DNA from: Lactifluus volemus
Lineage: Eukaryota > Basidiomycota > Agaricomycetes > Russulales > Russulaceae
NCBI GenBank assembly: GCA_022376515.1
Contig: WTXI01000011.1
Location: 186,001 to 250,000, forward strand
DNA: 64,000 bases
Direction of reading: 5' to 3'
The notes beneath the pieces were generated by a model that saw only the letters and a program-made list of their open reading frames with translations, did not search any database and was not told the DNA's origin. Position 1 is the first letter of the stretch; each line of letters begins with the position of its first letter. Both the position numbers and the translations under genes were made by a program. Below, one piece after another: positions 1 through 12,281 of the stretch.

Positions 1-378
1 TCTCATACGCCACCGTTATCTCTGCGAGGTTGTTCTCCAAAACGGCTTGATGGAAGTGGACAATAAACTTGGAAGAGGTAAGGTAGGATATTCAACTTAT
101 CCAAGTGATACGCACTCGTTTAACTGCATCAGGGATCTGCGAAAATGCAGCTTGCTGTGCCATTTGATGCTGCACAGCGAAGAGAGTGGCTTCATCTATC
201 CTTGATTGGGCTGCGTTGCAAATGTGAGTAAAAGAAAGTATTTGATGAAAGGATTCGGACCATCATCGTACTGGCCATTCTGGCCATAATTTCCTATGGC
301 GAGATTGACATCGACACCGAGTTCCTCGTCGATCTCTTCGGTGATCCAGAGACGTACTCGCGGTTCTGACACAGACAT
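1..378 (-). CDS. eIF3 subunit L, 5' part (runs off the left edge)
   Basis: This is the start of the gene for translation initiation factor eIF3 subunit L, a PCI-family component of the cytosolic 43S preinitiation machinery. Three exons can be read on the minus strand: 378-272, 200-116 and 67-1, joined by 71-nt and 48-nt introns that both end in AAG. The first two exons sum to 64 whole codons, so the frame is kept. The protein opens MSVSEPRVRLWITEEIDEEL, continues with TLFAVQHQMAQQ and then IPDAVKRFIVHFHQAVLE followed by NNLAEITVAYE, which is the typical N-terminal stretch of fungal eIF3l. About 86 residues are present; family members are usually well over 500, so most of the gene lies outside the window. 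The ATG at 378 is the only sensible start. It faces the serine palmitoyltransferase subunit gene across a short shared promoter. Confidence 0.85.
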
Positions 379-557
379 CCCAGTAGTATTCTTCGATAGT
401 CACCTTTTCAAAAAGAGCTTTGGTTTTCTACCGGACCGGTTGCACCCGGACAAGGGCAACCCCAACCCTGACTCGCAGTCAAAACTCGATTCGAAACGTC
501 AATGAGCACAAAACAAAGAAAGGCAACGACGACGGTGCAACTACGTCCCTATTCACC
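379..557. promoter_or_regulatory. Shared divergent promoter of eIF3l and the SPT small subunit
   Basis: This 179-bp gap separates two start codons that point away from each other, so it must carry both 5' leaders and the promoter elements of both genes. No clear TATA box or named factor site is visible. Confidence 0.5.
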
Positions 558-924
558 ATGGACTTGAGCCTAGTCTATAAGCCTCCCCGCTCTGCCTTCA
601 AGCGGTTTATTTGGCGATGGCGGATGTGGTTCGAGTCAACGTTGGCACTGTCCATGTTTGAGGGTTGGGAGAAAATTCTCATCGGTACGTCCTATCCACC
701 GTTGGAATATGTTGTCCCAGGATTTAACGGGGCGTCCAGTGACCATTATGGCCATCTTTTGGGGTTTGCTGATCATAGGCATCTACCGCTACCTTCCGTT
801 CCTCTACCAGCGCACCATTTATTATCTGTCGGGTACCGAGCAGAAAGATTGGACATCATCTTTTGAAGGTGTTGGAGTAGCAATGCTATCGACAAACGCC
901 CACGTTCTTACAGCAGAATTATGA
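558..924 (+). CDS. Serine palmitoyltransferase small subunit (Tsc3/ssSPT-like)
   Basis: This small membrane protein belongs to the family of activating subunits of serine palmitoyltransferase, the ER enzyme that starts sphingolipid synthesis from serine and palmitoyl-CoA. Two exons, 558-684 and 740-924, are joined by a 55-nt intron (GTACGT to CCAG) and give 103 residues. The visible family signature is FEGWEKIL, matching the EPWEK motif, then a hydrophobic membrane segment MAIFWGLLIIGIYRYLPF and the tail YQRTIYYLSG. The alternative acceptor at 720 breaks the frame of this conserved part. The last 25 or so residues after YYLSG are not conserved, so the true stop could lie earlier if a further intron was missed. 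A second sphingolipid gene, the C9-methyltransferase, lies at 49,192, too far away to suggest a cluster. Confidence 0.8.
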
Positions 925-1754
925 GGCTGCCCATCGAACCCCGTGGTGAGAGTCACTTGTTCCTCATGTGCATCCGTAGACCGACTATACCTCAGGTTGC
1001 AAACCTACGTTGGTCCCAGGTTGAGAATGCTTGCGGTGATCGTAGATATATGGTTCCTTTAATACCCATCTGCATTCCGAGACGTTGCTTTCCCACCTGC
1101 CGAAAAGGCCCAGACCCGTTGTACCTGATTGGTCGTGATGTTCACATACCCCTTTGCAGTTATTCATCAACACCGTCATAAGAGCTATGATAGATTCATC
1201 TACCCAAGATGGCGCTCGCCGCCCGCGCCATGGACGAACGATGTCATGTTTATCAGGACAGCAGTGAGATTGAGATCTTCACGCAGAGCGATTTCGGCCA
1301 GCCAAATCGAAGCCGAGAGACGCCCCAGGCTCCAAGCCGTTGTGACGTGTCGCTACGAGGAAAACGGACCTCTATCCGAACTTGACGTGGTATTGCCAAG
1401 TATACAGGCCGGTAAATTACCGACAGGAAATAAAATACAACTGGGAATGTTGGGGGTTGGGGGAGAGAAACGGACCTTGACTGGTTAATCGGTTGGGAGG
1501 CACACACGAAAAAAAAAAAGAGATAAGTGTATGCGCTATATTTGCTATACACGGGTAAGTTTAAAGACAGAAACCGTTCAAACGTGGGAGAAGAAACGGA
1601 TTTTTGACTGACTTTAATACGATCTGCGTAAGTGATCGGAGGTGGGATAAGGAGATTCCCTCTTGGGCGATTATATGCGCATCCCGCTACCCATTTATAT
1701 CCAGCTCGTCTCCTTCACCGACTCCTTCTCCCCACTTTCTCCCCACCCTCTGCT
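925..1754. other. Gap without a confident gene
   Basis: The stretch holds the 3' side of the SPT subunit gene and the pyrimidine-rich leader of the carrier gene at 1755. A 58-codon open frame from the ATG at 1209 to about 1385 (MALAARAMDERCHVYQ at its start) is charged and protein-like but has no relative I recognise. A reverse-strand frame over the same bases looks equally plausible, so I do not call a gene. Confidence 0.3.
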
Positions 1755-3426
1755 ATGTCCTCACCCACACAGGATGCCGCCCCGCCCCTCCCCATCGGTC
1801 AAAAGGTTGCTTCAAAGCCCAAGAAGCAGCCTTATCCTTTCTGGCTAGGAGGTAGATCCTTTTTCTCCCCGCCTTTCTTCTCCACAATCAATTCTGGTCA
1901 CGCGAATGGCTGCTCACTATCTTCATCCACTAGGTGTTGCTGCGACGATCGCTGCATCCATAACGCAGTAAGCTTCCCACGGTTCCCCACTCGCCTTCAT
2001 GTTCCAATGCCTTACCTTCCCTGCGGATCAGTCCTTTAGATCTCACAAAAGTTCGCCTGCAAGCCTCTGGAGACAAGCGCATGATAGAGTCTATGAAAAA
2101 AACTGTGCGCACTGCGGGTGAGCCCCCTTCCCCGCTCCACCGCCACCCCCACACGGTCGCTTATGCTTACACTTCTCACGCTATTCACAATAAAATTGCT
2201 CCCTTACAGGTGTCCGCGGCCTCTTTGACGGCATCACTGGAACATGGATGCGTCAGATGAGTTATTCGTTGTGCCGCTTTTGGGCATATGACGAGAGCAA
2301 GAAGATTGTTGGTGCTGGTGCGTCTGGCTTGATCTCAACTGGCTTACGTGACCTATCCTTTGCGATGATTATCGGAGCGTCACACGGGTCTTGCCGCCCT
2401 ACTCTCTATTCGCACACGCACACCCTATCATAAGACTGACTGCCATTCTAGGGCCCAATGCACCGGCATGGAAACTCGTAGCTGCGGGTGCATGGGTATG
2501 ACGACCAGTTCTTACCCGAAGATGATCCGCTAATACTCCCGCAGCTGGTGGGATCGCTGGATTCGTCGGTAACCCAGGGGGTACGCTCGTGATGCATCCC
2601 TGGGAGAGATTATTGCTGACGTTTCCTCGTGTTTTTCAGAGATCGTCATGGTAGATCATTGCCAACTCCCTTCAGTGCTTGATTAAAGACACCTCAATCA
2701 GGTCCGCTTACAAGGCGACTTTGCCAAGCCACCAGAGAAGCGGTTCAACTATAAGCACTGTTTTGATGCTCTTTTCCGCGTAGGCAACATCTCTCTCTTA
2801 TATCTCCAACTACCGACGCAAATTCGTTAGATGGTACGTGAAGAGGGTGTATCATCATTGGGACGGGGAATAGGGCCAAATGTGTTCCGTGCCATTCTCA
2901 TGAACGCGAGTCAACTCGCACCGTACGTATCTATTCCCCGTTTGTCACTTACGACTGACGCTTCGCAGGTATGACTTCATCAAGGCAGAACTGCTCAAAA
3001 CTCGTTTCTTTGAAGATAACTTCTACACCCATTTCACGGCAAGCTTCGCAACGGTAAGGATGTCAATGACAGTCATGCTGCGTATATATCGACCTTGATA
3101 CCCTGTATCTAGGGAACTATCGCAACAACAGTCTGTTCTCCCGCCGACGTGATCAAGAGTCGCATAATGAACGCGTCTGGGCCAGGCTCGAGTGTACGTA
3201 CCAGGCTATCCTCTCCTTTTCTAGTCTTACGAACAGGTTCAAACTACACTAGTCTACGCTTAACGTGATCCGCCACTCGATGAAAACGGAAGGGCCGGCG
3301 TTCATGTTCAAGGGATGGCTCCCTGCGTGGTCCCGTCTGCAACCGACGACGATTCTCATCTTCGTCACGCTAGAACAGCTGAAGAATCTGGTAGATTGGT
3401 CTCGCACTCATGGCATTCCGTTGTAG
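1755..3426 (+). CDS. Mitochondrial dicarboxylate-type carrier (DIC1-like)
   Basis: This is a member of the mitochondrial solute carrier family (SLC25), which exchanges small metabolites across the inner membrane; the closest pattern is the dicarboxylate carrier DIC1 that swaps malate or succinate for phosphate. The start MSSPTQDAAPPLPIGQ is at 1755, and about ten short exons follow; the first are 1755-1851, 1934-1967 and 2032-2117. The three-repeat design shows in the signature motifs: HPLDLTKVRLQ in repeat 1, a degenerate GNPGEIVMVRLQ in repeat 2 and SPADVIKSRIM in repeat 3. Further matches are RQMSYSLCRFWAYDESKK, GPNVFRAILMNASQ, and near the end GPAFMFKGWLPAWSRL. The protein ends DWSRTHGIPL with TAG at 3424. 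Replacement of the acidic residue of repeat 2 by PGE is odd but also occurs in DIC relatives. The exact substrate is inferred from similarity. Confidence 0.9.
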
Positions 3427-3631
3427 GGCGTGAGCTTCTACCCGAAAGCAATTTTTTTGTATACCTACCAGTGTACTTACAGTTGTGACAACGATGGACT
3501 TTCTTTTGTGCTACTCTAATAGCGGAGTCCGGACACTAGGTGCAGAACATTTGGTTTGCAGGGTTGCAATTTCAACTTGCAAGTTGCAACTCTTTCAAAT
3601 ACTAGAGGTTGATTTGCACAGTATGATTTCA

Positions 3632-4372
<741 letters not shown>

Positions 4373-5106
4373 GTTTTCGCTTGCTGGAGAGCTTTGGGTT
4401 GTTGGGCTCTCTTATCCTAGTCGTGTGTCGATGGCACTGAAGCTAATCACGTGGTGGCGTTGGAACTATACAGTTAACGGCATTTGCCTTTCTGACTCGC
4501 TGTTCCTCATCTCGCAGCAGCCGTCTGTCAAAATGCCGGGATACTGCGAACTACATTATTTGGAATTTTAGTCGACTCATTTGCACTGCCAGCTGCTAGG
4601 CGTAATTGCCGTTCGACGTGAGCCAAATTGCACATGTACAGTTTGAGCTTGGTCAGGTACAGATGGGGGACGAGTAGTAAATTTGCCCCTTGGCATCGAT
4701 TGACTCGTATGGACGTGCCATTAATTTAAGGCATTGATTTATTGAGGGCTATACAGTACAGCTGAGAAAAGCGCAGCTGATGGTGTATTGGAGGTGTGAA
4801 ATAATAAATGTAATATGATAAGTCTATTCTGAGTCAAGGTTGAACTTGTCCTATTAGAGCGAGAAAGCAGCGATTTTGGCTTGGCTTGGCTCAGCAGCTT
4901 GTCCAAAGTGATTCGAATATTCGTCCATAAGCCAGAGAAAATTCTAGTTCAGTGACCCTTACTTTCTTTTTATATTCCCCTTCCTCTTTTCTTTCCTCTT
5001 CCCTTTTTTTTACCTTCCCTTTTACCTTGCCCATTTCTGGATCCCGCATCGATTCTCTCCATCTGCCTCATCTCATCCCTAATATCCCCATTCCGCCCAG
5101 TAATCC
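4373..5106. promoter_or_regulatory. Divergent intergenic region uL14 / Spg1
   Basis: This 734-bp space holds the promoters of two divergent genes. The right end (about 4967-5045) is a strong CT-rich tract just before the GTPase start, as is common in fungal leaders. I see no gene in it. Confidence 0.4.
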
Positions 5107-5957
5107 ATGTCCACCAGTGCCTCTTCATCATCTACACCAACGCCAGCAATTGGCCAATCCAACGGCACGCATCCTTTGCTTACCAATAATGATGAAAAGA
5201 ACAGGTATGCGCCCCATCTCACCGATGATGACAAGCGATTCACTTCCCACAGCGTCGTCATTAAGGTGGGCATGGTCGGGGACTCTCAGATCGGAAAGAC
5301 GAGCTTGATGGTCAAGTACGTCGAAGGGAGCTTCGATGAGGATTATATCCAGACGCTGGGTAAGTCTCTTTTGTTTAATTCCCCGACGCGTTTTGTTGAT
5401 CAATACCCCACATCCATCAAGGCGTCAACTTTATGGAGAAGACAATATCAGTGCGGCGAACAACGATCACTTTCTCCATCTGGGACTTGGGTGGGCAGCG
5501 CGAGTTTGTGAACATGCTCCCACTTGTCTGCAACGATGCCGTAGCCATCCTGTTCATGTTTGATCTCTCTCGCAAGTCGACGCTCAACTCAGTAAAGGAG
5601 TGGTATCGTCAAGCGCGGGGGTTCAACAAGGTACGCCTCTTCTTCATATCAGTGGCTCTCTTCAAATGCGAAACTGATCCGGACTGTTGGACCATGCAGA
5701 CTGCCATCCCATTTCTAATCGGCACAAAGTTCGATACATTTGCAACGTTCCCACGCGATGAACAGGAGGAGATCACAAAGCAGGCCAAGCGCTTCGCCAA
5801 AGCGATGCACGCGTCCCTCATCTTTTGCTCAACATCCGCATCCATCAATGTGCAAAAGATTTTCAAAATCGTGCTAGCAAAGGCGTTTGACCTCAAATGC
5901 GTTATACCCGAGATTGAGGGGGTCGGCGAACCCGTATTACTTTACGTTGACGTGTGA
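5107..5957 (+). CDS. Septation/mitotic-exit small GTPase Spg1/Tem1
   Basis: This is a Ras-superfamily GTPase of the Spg1/Tem1 branch, which triggers the septation initiation or mitotic exit network from the spindle pole body. Exons 5107-5359, 5422-5630 and 5700-5957 give 239 residues with exact frame. The P-loop GDSQIGKTS lies at residues 58-66, preceded by an acidic low-complexity N-terminal tail typical of the branch. Other motifs are IQTLGVNFMEKTI (switch I), WDLGGQREF in place of the usual DTAGQE, GTKFD where Ras proteins have NKxD, and TSASINVQKIFK for G5. The changed G3 and G4 motifs are a known mark of Spg1/Tem1 and not damage. There is no C-terminal prenylation cysteine, again as expected for this family. 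Confidence 0.93.
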
Positions 5958-6539
5958 GCGCCACGTGCGGATCAGTCAGCTCATTTCCTCCGCGTACTAC
6001 ACCCCCGCGGACTGTACGATACACACACACAATGTTGTCCGTATATTGACGCGACGTCATCTTGTGCCAGGGTCATGGTCCCGTCGGTTGTGTCTTCTCC
6101 CCTCCCTGTCGCTTCTCTTTGGTCCGCCTGCAACCTCTGTATATATCCTCCCTTGTTTGCTGCATTATTCGTCGTCGTTTTGATCCACTGTTGCTGCTGC
6201 ATATCACTCTCCGCCTCATCGATCCATCGCTTTATCCATACACACGCATCACAACCTCTCCCCCTATATCCGTATTTCAGGCCTTATTGCCCCGCCTTTT
6301 AGTTTGGTTTAACTTTGGGGGGTCCATGTTGACGCCACCCACGCTCGTTAAAACCCTGGCCTCAAACAGACGTATGTGGCCTCGATCGCATTTTACTATG
6401 CCCTGTCATGTTTGTGTTCCGGATTATTAGTATTAATGCATTTATCGAGCTTGAGAACCTGAGCTGTTTGCATGACAAATATTTATTTCGGACCACTCGG
6501 ACCGTCGGTAACTGTTAGCTCAGATAAACGCCTTTGCGG
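5958..6539. other. Intergenic gap, no gene seen
   Basis: This stretch carries the 3' end of the GTPase gene and the leader of the RRM gene. It is pyrimidine-rich between about 6090 and 6300. Short open frames here lack any recognisable protein pattern. Confidence 0.4.
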
Positions 6540-7856
6540 ATGAACAACTTCATAGGACAGCCTCGACCGATGTCCACAGACTCGCCTGTCCTGGGTCCAT
6601 CTAAAATGGTGTCATCTGCATCATCTCATCTCTCTTACCCCTCCCTAGAACCTGAGGCGTCTACCTCTACCTCGATCGTGCCTTCCCCACCTTCATGTGA
6701 GCTTCTCAAGAACCGCCTTTACATTGGCAATCTCCATCCGACCGTGGATGAGTGCGTCTCTTTCACTTTATTCTTATCCTGGAAGTGGGCAACCCTCGAG
6801 CCAAAAAAAACAACTGCGACTTATCGCGCCGTCGCACGCACCTCTAGGTACACCCTCATACAAATCTTCTCCAAGTTTGGTAACCTCGCCCGACTCGACT
6901 TCCTCTTTCACAAGTCGGGTCCGCTACGCGGAAAGCCTCGCGGGTACGCCTTTGTCGAGTATGCAGGAGAAGCGGTAAGTGGAACTCATGCATCATTTCC
7001 ACCCTCCGCGAAAAGAGTGAAGGATGGACGAATGGGTTGGGTGCTGAACCTGGAATTCTCTCTCCTCTGTTCACCTCTCGCGCGTGATTACCTATGGATT
7101 TCTTGAATTGTTGTTGACGTTTTGGAAATGTGTCATTTTTTGTAGGACGCTGCTGCTGCACTCGAAGCGGGGAACGGGAAGGTGTTGAGGGGACGACACA
7201 TACCGTCACGTACGCGCACCAAGCGCCACTCGAGACCCACTCCACCTCACGCCGCGGCCCCAGCACCCAGCAACAGCAACAACAACAATCGATACACCAC
7301 CAATACCAATACCACCACCACGACTCAGCACGACCAACGACTCTCAGCCTGCTGAAAAGCGCACCTACCACCCGAACAAAGTACGCCTCCATGTTCAGAC
7401 GCCTGAACGCCTTTCCCTCCCCTCCTCCGTAACGAACGCGCTGACGAAACTCTTTTTTCTTTTTCTTTTTGTTGTCGTTATGTTGGGAAATTACATATAG
7501 GACGGATGATAAGATCGCGCAGATGGAGGCAAAACTGCAGCAGCTTGCGCAGGCACCACCGACCGGCACCCAACCTTCGGCGCCTGCACATCCGTCACTC
7601 CCCGCAAAACCGGGCACTCGTCCACAACAACCGGCTGTCAAGACAGCACCTGTGCCAGCCCCCAGCATTCCGCCCCCATTACCCCGCCCGTAAGCCGCCA
7701 TCGTTGTTGCCTGTACCACCCGCTGCCCCACGCATCGCTCCACCACGCAAGGGTAACGCGGGGCTCAAAGGCGTGAAGATTGTGAGGAGGAAGGATAAGG
7801 TGAAAGACGAAGGAGCAGGTGGGGAGGTGAACGAGACCCCAGGATTTGGTTCATAG
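6540..7856 (+). CDS. RBM18-like RNA-binding protein, frame broken twice
   Basis: This is a single-RRM protein resembling animal RBM18 and its fungal relatives; its RNA target is unknown. Exons are 6540-6751, 6848-6974, 7146-7380 and 7501-7856. The RRM spans RNP2 LYIGNL, FSKFGNLARLDFLFHKSG and RNP1 RGYAFVEY, then AAALEAGNGKVLRGRHIP. At 7203-7204 the frame must shift by one base to reach VTYAHQAPLE, the family's next block; a CC that should be CCC would repair it. A conserved C-terminal helix DDKIAQMEAKLQQL follows in exon 4. A second one-base step at the CCCC near 7682-7685 joins the proline-rich region to KPPSLLPVPP and the basic end GLKGVKIVRRKDK. Taken as written, the product would stop early. 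Both steps sit in homopolymers, so I treat them as probable sequence errors. The start could be 6540 or 6570. Confidence 0.8.
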
Positions 7857-7970
7857 TCACAAGGTTACATCTGTATGTCTCACCCAAAATCACAGCAGTT
7901 GATGATGGAGAAATGATCTCAGATCTTCCAGTTTGTGCTGTTGATTAATTGTGTCAAGGGCAAAAAAAAG

Positions 7971-8053
7971 CTCCCTGGCGGGGAGTCGAACCCCGCTCTC
8001 GCGCGGCCAGTAAAGTGACAGGCGCGTGTACTAATCCGATATACTACCAGGGA
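7971..8053 (-). tRNA. tRNA-Asp (GTC) with a 10-nt intron
   Basis: On the minus strand the acceptor arms TCCCTGG and CCAGGGA pair fully, with discriminator G. The T arm is CGGGG-TTCGACT-CCCCG. The anticodon stem is CGCGC with GCGCG, and between them lie 17 nt: a seven-base loop CTGTCAC with anticodon GTC plus ten extra bases, which fits an intron after position 37. Removing it leaves 73 nt. Eight T residues follow at once on the minus strand (7963-7970), a strong RNA polymerase III terminator. Confidence 0.9.
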
Positions 8054-9507
8054 CCCATCAGAAACAACCTGGAAGAGTATAAGGATAACAATAAGCACAG
8101 TTCGTGCGCCGCCCTATGGCCATGGGAATACCTCCGAACTTCAGAGTAGCCCCGACTGTTCTCATTAGTAAATTTCGGTGTGGCGCGATGCACTGTTGAC
8201 CCCTCCACGACGAACATAAATCTATGTTGAGGGGGCTGGTTCCCGCGCCAAGCAAGTCGTGGCGCTGCTGACCCGCTCCCGCTCCCGCTCACAGACCATA
8301 GCCTGAGAACGCGATGACGTATTGCCGCTTACCAAGTGACTGGTGGAGGTGACAAAACTAGGTGCTGCTCAAGCCTGAAACTGAGATGGGTCACCTAAAC
8401 CTTTCAACAAGACTTGTGCATTCGTGAGAGCAAATCCTGCAGTGCCAGTGTCACCCGATCGAAATCAGGGAGCACGGTGCCATTGCGCCCCTTATCCTTG
8501 TCTGACTCGGACACTCGGGCATTGCTGAGTCTACTCTGAAGCTGGGGAAGCTTGAGATGTGGCGTATGGTACTGTACAAGCAACACAATCGACCTGAGTA
8601 CCATGGTGTGTTCTCTCCAGGTGCTGGGACTAGCTGGGTATTGGTCCATACATGTCTTGAGCCTGAGTCCAGTTCAGGGACGCAACCGTCATTGTGCAAC
8701 GTAGGCAAAGGACCCTAGTCTCTGAATAAACGCGACTCTTGGCCGTTGCAGGGCTTCGGAAAGATGGGTTAGCCCAGTCGCTGGCACACCACACTGCGAT
8801 GCCCCTTCTAATATCTCACGGTTATATTGTATAACCTTACCATTGCATATTCCTGCGTCCTGAGATGAATCTATCAAGCCAAAGACCATGTGTATGAACA
8901 CCATGTGGACGTGTTTCCAGGTACATTCCATTTACCCAAGTCGAGCAATATGTTTAAACGTGGTGCAGTACCGATGACGTCAATTCAGCGTGGCTCTGCG
9001 GTGTTTGTAAACACAAGACGAGTGGTATTGGCTCCATTGTGCAAGATGGAATGGATGTCGTGTGATAGGGTCTACTTTTGCGGGCGGTGCATTCAGCTAC
9101 AAGACCCAGGATATCATTCGAGTGCGCGACGGGCTGATCGACGGACCCTCCACTACCAACCCGTACTCGACTTATTTAGGTGACCTGGGACTATCTGGGA
9201 GAAGGTAGACATCAGGCCTGGCCTGGAAGCCGCACATGCCACCTACTGTAGTCGTGTAATTTATTGAACAAACTCCGTCTGTCCATATGTCATCTAGTCA
9301 GGGGGAAATGTACTAGTTGATGGCTTGCACTGTACTAGTGATATAGCCGCACCGCCACTAACTACTGCCAGTGCCCCCGACTCAGGATTAAGAAGGAGCT
9401 CCGAGTCTCAATCCCCGTGTGATATTCACGTGATGAGGGAACAAAATCACGTGCCACTAAATACGTAAGACGGTGTTTAGCGTGAGAATTACGAGCTGAC
9501 GAATGAT
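8054..9507. other. 1.45-kb gap with no recognisable gene
   Basis: Several open frames of 65-85 codons occur on both strands but none shows a family pattern, splice-linked continuation or codon bias that I can support. It may contain decayed sequence. The right end is the promoter of the 5-oxoprolinase-type gene. Confidence 0.35.
9426..9453. promoter_or_regulatory. Paired CACGTG (Cbf1-type) sites upstream of the oxoprolinase gene
   Basis: A perfect TCACGTGA palindrome (9426-9433) and ATCACGTG (9446-9453) lie about 20 bp apart and 55-80 bp before the start at 9508. The CACGTG core with a preceding TCA or ATCA is the site known for Cbf1-type bHLH factors that control sulfur and glutathione genes in fungi. 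The role here is inferred. Confidence 0.4.
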
Positions 9508-12281
9508 ATGATAGCAGATCATTCAATCAGAATCTCGGCGGATCGTGGTGGTACGTTTTGTGACGTCTACGCGTATGTTATTCCTCCCTTTTCTTTCTTT
9601 GGTTTTCACTCATATTATTGCAGAAATTATCCTGATTCGAGTGACCCAGCTCAGAGGAAGGAACTTGTCGTAAAGCTTCGTATGTTCATGGCTATTCCTA
9701 GCATCGGCCATTCTCATCTCCACTTAGTATCGCAGGATCCTGCCAATTACAGAGATGCCCCGACGGAAGGCATTCGGCGCGTACTAGAGGTTGTCACTGG
9801 AAAGGCAATACCAAGAGGAGAAAAGCTTGACATCACCAAGATCGGTGCCATTTCAATCTTATACGTTCACTCGTACTCTACGATTGACACTTTATTCTTA
9901 GATTATATCCGTCTATCTACAACCGTCGCTACCAATGCGCTTCTTGAACGTAAAGGCCGCAAACACGCCCTCCTCATCACCAAAGGGTTCAAGGATCTCT
10001 TACTGATCGGCAACCAGTCTCGTCCAAAGATATTTGATCTCAACATTCGTCGGCCACCCCCGTTATATTCGACTGTTATAGAAATTGACGAGCGTGTCAC
10101 CCTTGTTGGCTACACGAGCGACCCTCAAGCAGAGGAACATCAAGTCCTTTTCGGTCAAAATGGACAAATTAAGCGAGGCTATAGAGGTAAAGGGTGGGAT
10201 GGGAAAGGGGACGCTGAAGGGCCTGGTAGGGTCGTTCAAGGAATCTCGGGAGAAGCCGTGAGAATTCTCAAAGAGCCAGGTGCATGCCAAAAGCCTTGAA
10301 ACAGCTTCGCTAACCCCCCTTCAATAGATGAGGCTGCCATCAGAGAGGACTGCAGAAGCTCTATGACAATGGCTATCGCTCAGTTGCTGTCGTGCTTGCA
10401 CACTCATATACCTTCCCGGAACACGAACTCCTCGTTGGAACGTGGCTTCTTCCTTAGGTTTTGAACACATCTCTCTTTCATCCCAGCTCCTTCCCATGAT
10501 AAAAATGGTCCCACGTGGTGCATCTGCCACTGCCGATGCTTACCTCACGCCAATTCTCCGCACATATCTCGACGGATTCTTTCAAGGTTTTGCGCAGCTT
10601 CCACGCGTTGAGTTTATGAGCAGCGATGGCGGCCTTGTGGATGCGTCTCGCTTCTCTGGTTTGAAAACTATTCTGAGCGGGCCAGCAGGCGGCGTAGTAG
10701 GGTATGCGCGCACAAGCTGGGATGAAAAGCGGAGGACGCCCATCATAGGGTCGGTATCCCCGTCTATGCCATATTGCGTGCCTTGGTTGACAAGACTATT
10801 GGTCATAGACTCGACGTGGGAGGTACATCTACGGATGTATCGCGTTTCTCAGGCCGCTATGAGGTCGTATACGAGACAACCACCGCAGGCGTCACGATTC
10901 AGTCGCCACAGCTTGATATCAATACCGTCGCAGCGGGCGGTGGCTCTTGTCTCACGTTCCGTAATGGTCTGTTCCTTGCTGGTCCCGAAAGTGCGGGAGC
11001 AGAACCGGGTCCAACCTGCTACCGGTGAGTGGGGGTCCTTGTTTGTAATTATCCGTAGCTAGGATCAACAATGTGATGTAGAAAAGGCGGTCCCTTGGCA
11101 GTAACTGACGCTAACCTCTTACTCGGACGACTCATCCCGGAATATTTCCCAAAGATCTTTGGCAAGTCGGAAAATGAACCCTTGGACGTGGACGCATCCT
11201 GCAGGGAGTTTGAAAAGCTTGCGCAAAATATCAATGAAAACTCTGCTAATGAGTTGAGTCTGGATGAGATCATTTATGGGTGCGTAAGGAACGTAACGCG
11301 CGACATCCGAAACCCCAGGTCTGAACGCGGACAGCTTCATCAAGGTCGCCAATGAGACTATGTGTCGCCCCATACGCGCGCTTACCGAAGCAAAGGGATA
11401 CGCCACTTCGGCACACATGTAAGTGCGGATAGCATGGTAACCGCGCAACAGATAGCTCAAATCAGACATTCAGACTGGCTAGCTTTGGCGGCGCGGGCGG
11501 ACAGCATGCCTGCGAGATCGCTTCGTTGCTGGGCATTAAAACTGTCTTGATTCACCGGTACAGCTCGATCCTGTCTGCCTACGGGCTCGCACTGGCAGAT
11601 CGGTACGTCCCTCTTCTCTTGTTCGAACCTACGTATATATATATACTCCCTCCCTCAAGCGTGCACGAGATCCAGGAACCCGCATCGACATTCTACACCT
11701 CGGAGAACGTACCGAAGCTCTCTTCACGACTCGACGCGCTCACCGACGCAACGCAGAAGGAACTCGAGAAGCAAGGTTTCCGTCCTGAGCGCATTCGGAT
11801 CGAGCGCTTGCTCAACATGCGATTCAACGGCACGGACACGGCGCTCATGGTCCTCCCGGAAGTCAGCAGCAAAAGCGAACACGAGCACGAGGACTACATT
11901 GGCGCCTTTCGGCGAGCATACAAAGCCGAATTTGGCTTCTTGTTGGACGAGGCACGCGTTGTGGTGGACGATATCAAGGTTCGCGGTATCGGCACGACGA
12001 TCGACGAGTCTGCGCAGTCAGTTTTTGATGAGCTCGAGAAGCTACAGAGGAGAGCGGTCGGAGCTGACGTGGCGGCGACCCGTCACTCAGTATACTTTGA
12101 CAAGATCGGTCGAGTAGAGGACACACCGGTCTTCGAACTTGAAAGACTGGCAGTCGGGGATGTCGTAGATGGGCCTGCGGTCGTGATTGATGATACTCAG
12201 ACGATCGTGGTCGTCCCAGGTGCGAGGGCTGTTTTGACAAGCAGACATCTGGTTATCACGCTGGGAGGAGAAGTGCAGTAA
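9508..12281 (+). CDS. 5-oxoprolinase, HyuA half only
   Basis: The encoded protein matches the N-terminal (HyuA) half of 5-oxoprolinase, the ATP-dependent enzyme that opens 5-oxoproline to glutamate in the glutathione cycle. Visible blocks are [14 protein letters not shown] at the start, [57 protein letters not shown] across an intron, [44 protein letters not shown] and [14 protein letters not shown]. At least eight introns are used. Two one-base steps, at GG 10347-10348 and GG 10437-10438, must be bridged to keep [18 protein letters not shown] and [15 protein letters not shown] in one frame; each fits a missing G. The gene ends in [11 protein letters not shown] with TAA at 12279. Full enzymes continue with a HyuB half, giving about 1,290 residues. 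Nothing like HyuB follows before the next feature, so this is either a stand-alone HyuA or a 3'-truncated gene. Confidence 0.85.

Noticed and set aside
6856..7746. A 296-codon reverse-strand open frame opposite RBM18
   Set aside because: It is antisense to a recognised RRM gene, runs through its introns, and contains low-complexity Trp/Cys/Tyr text produced by reading repeats backwards.
7682..7770. A possible intron starting at GTAAGC in RBM18 in place of a frame error
   Set aside because: The donor is good, but the only nearby acceptor leaves the wrong phase for the conserved basic C-terminus.
8404..9183. Open frames of 80-97 codons between tRNA-Asp and the oxoprolinase gene
   Set aside because: No recognisable motif, no consistent splicing, and competing frames on both strands.
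11635..11646. TATATATATA run as a TATA box
   Set aside because: It lies inside an intron of the oxoprolinase gene, just upstream of its acceptor.
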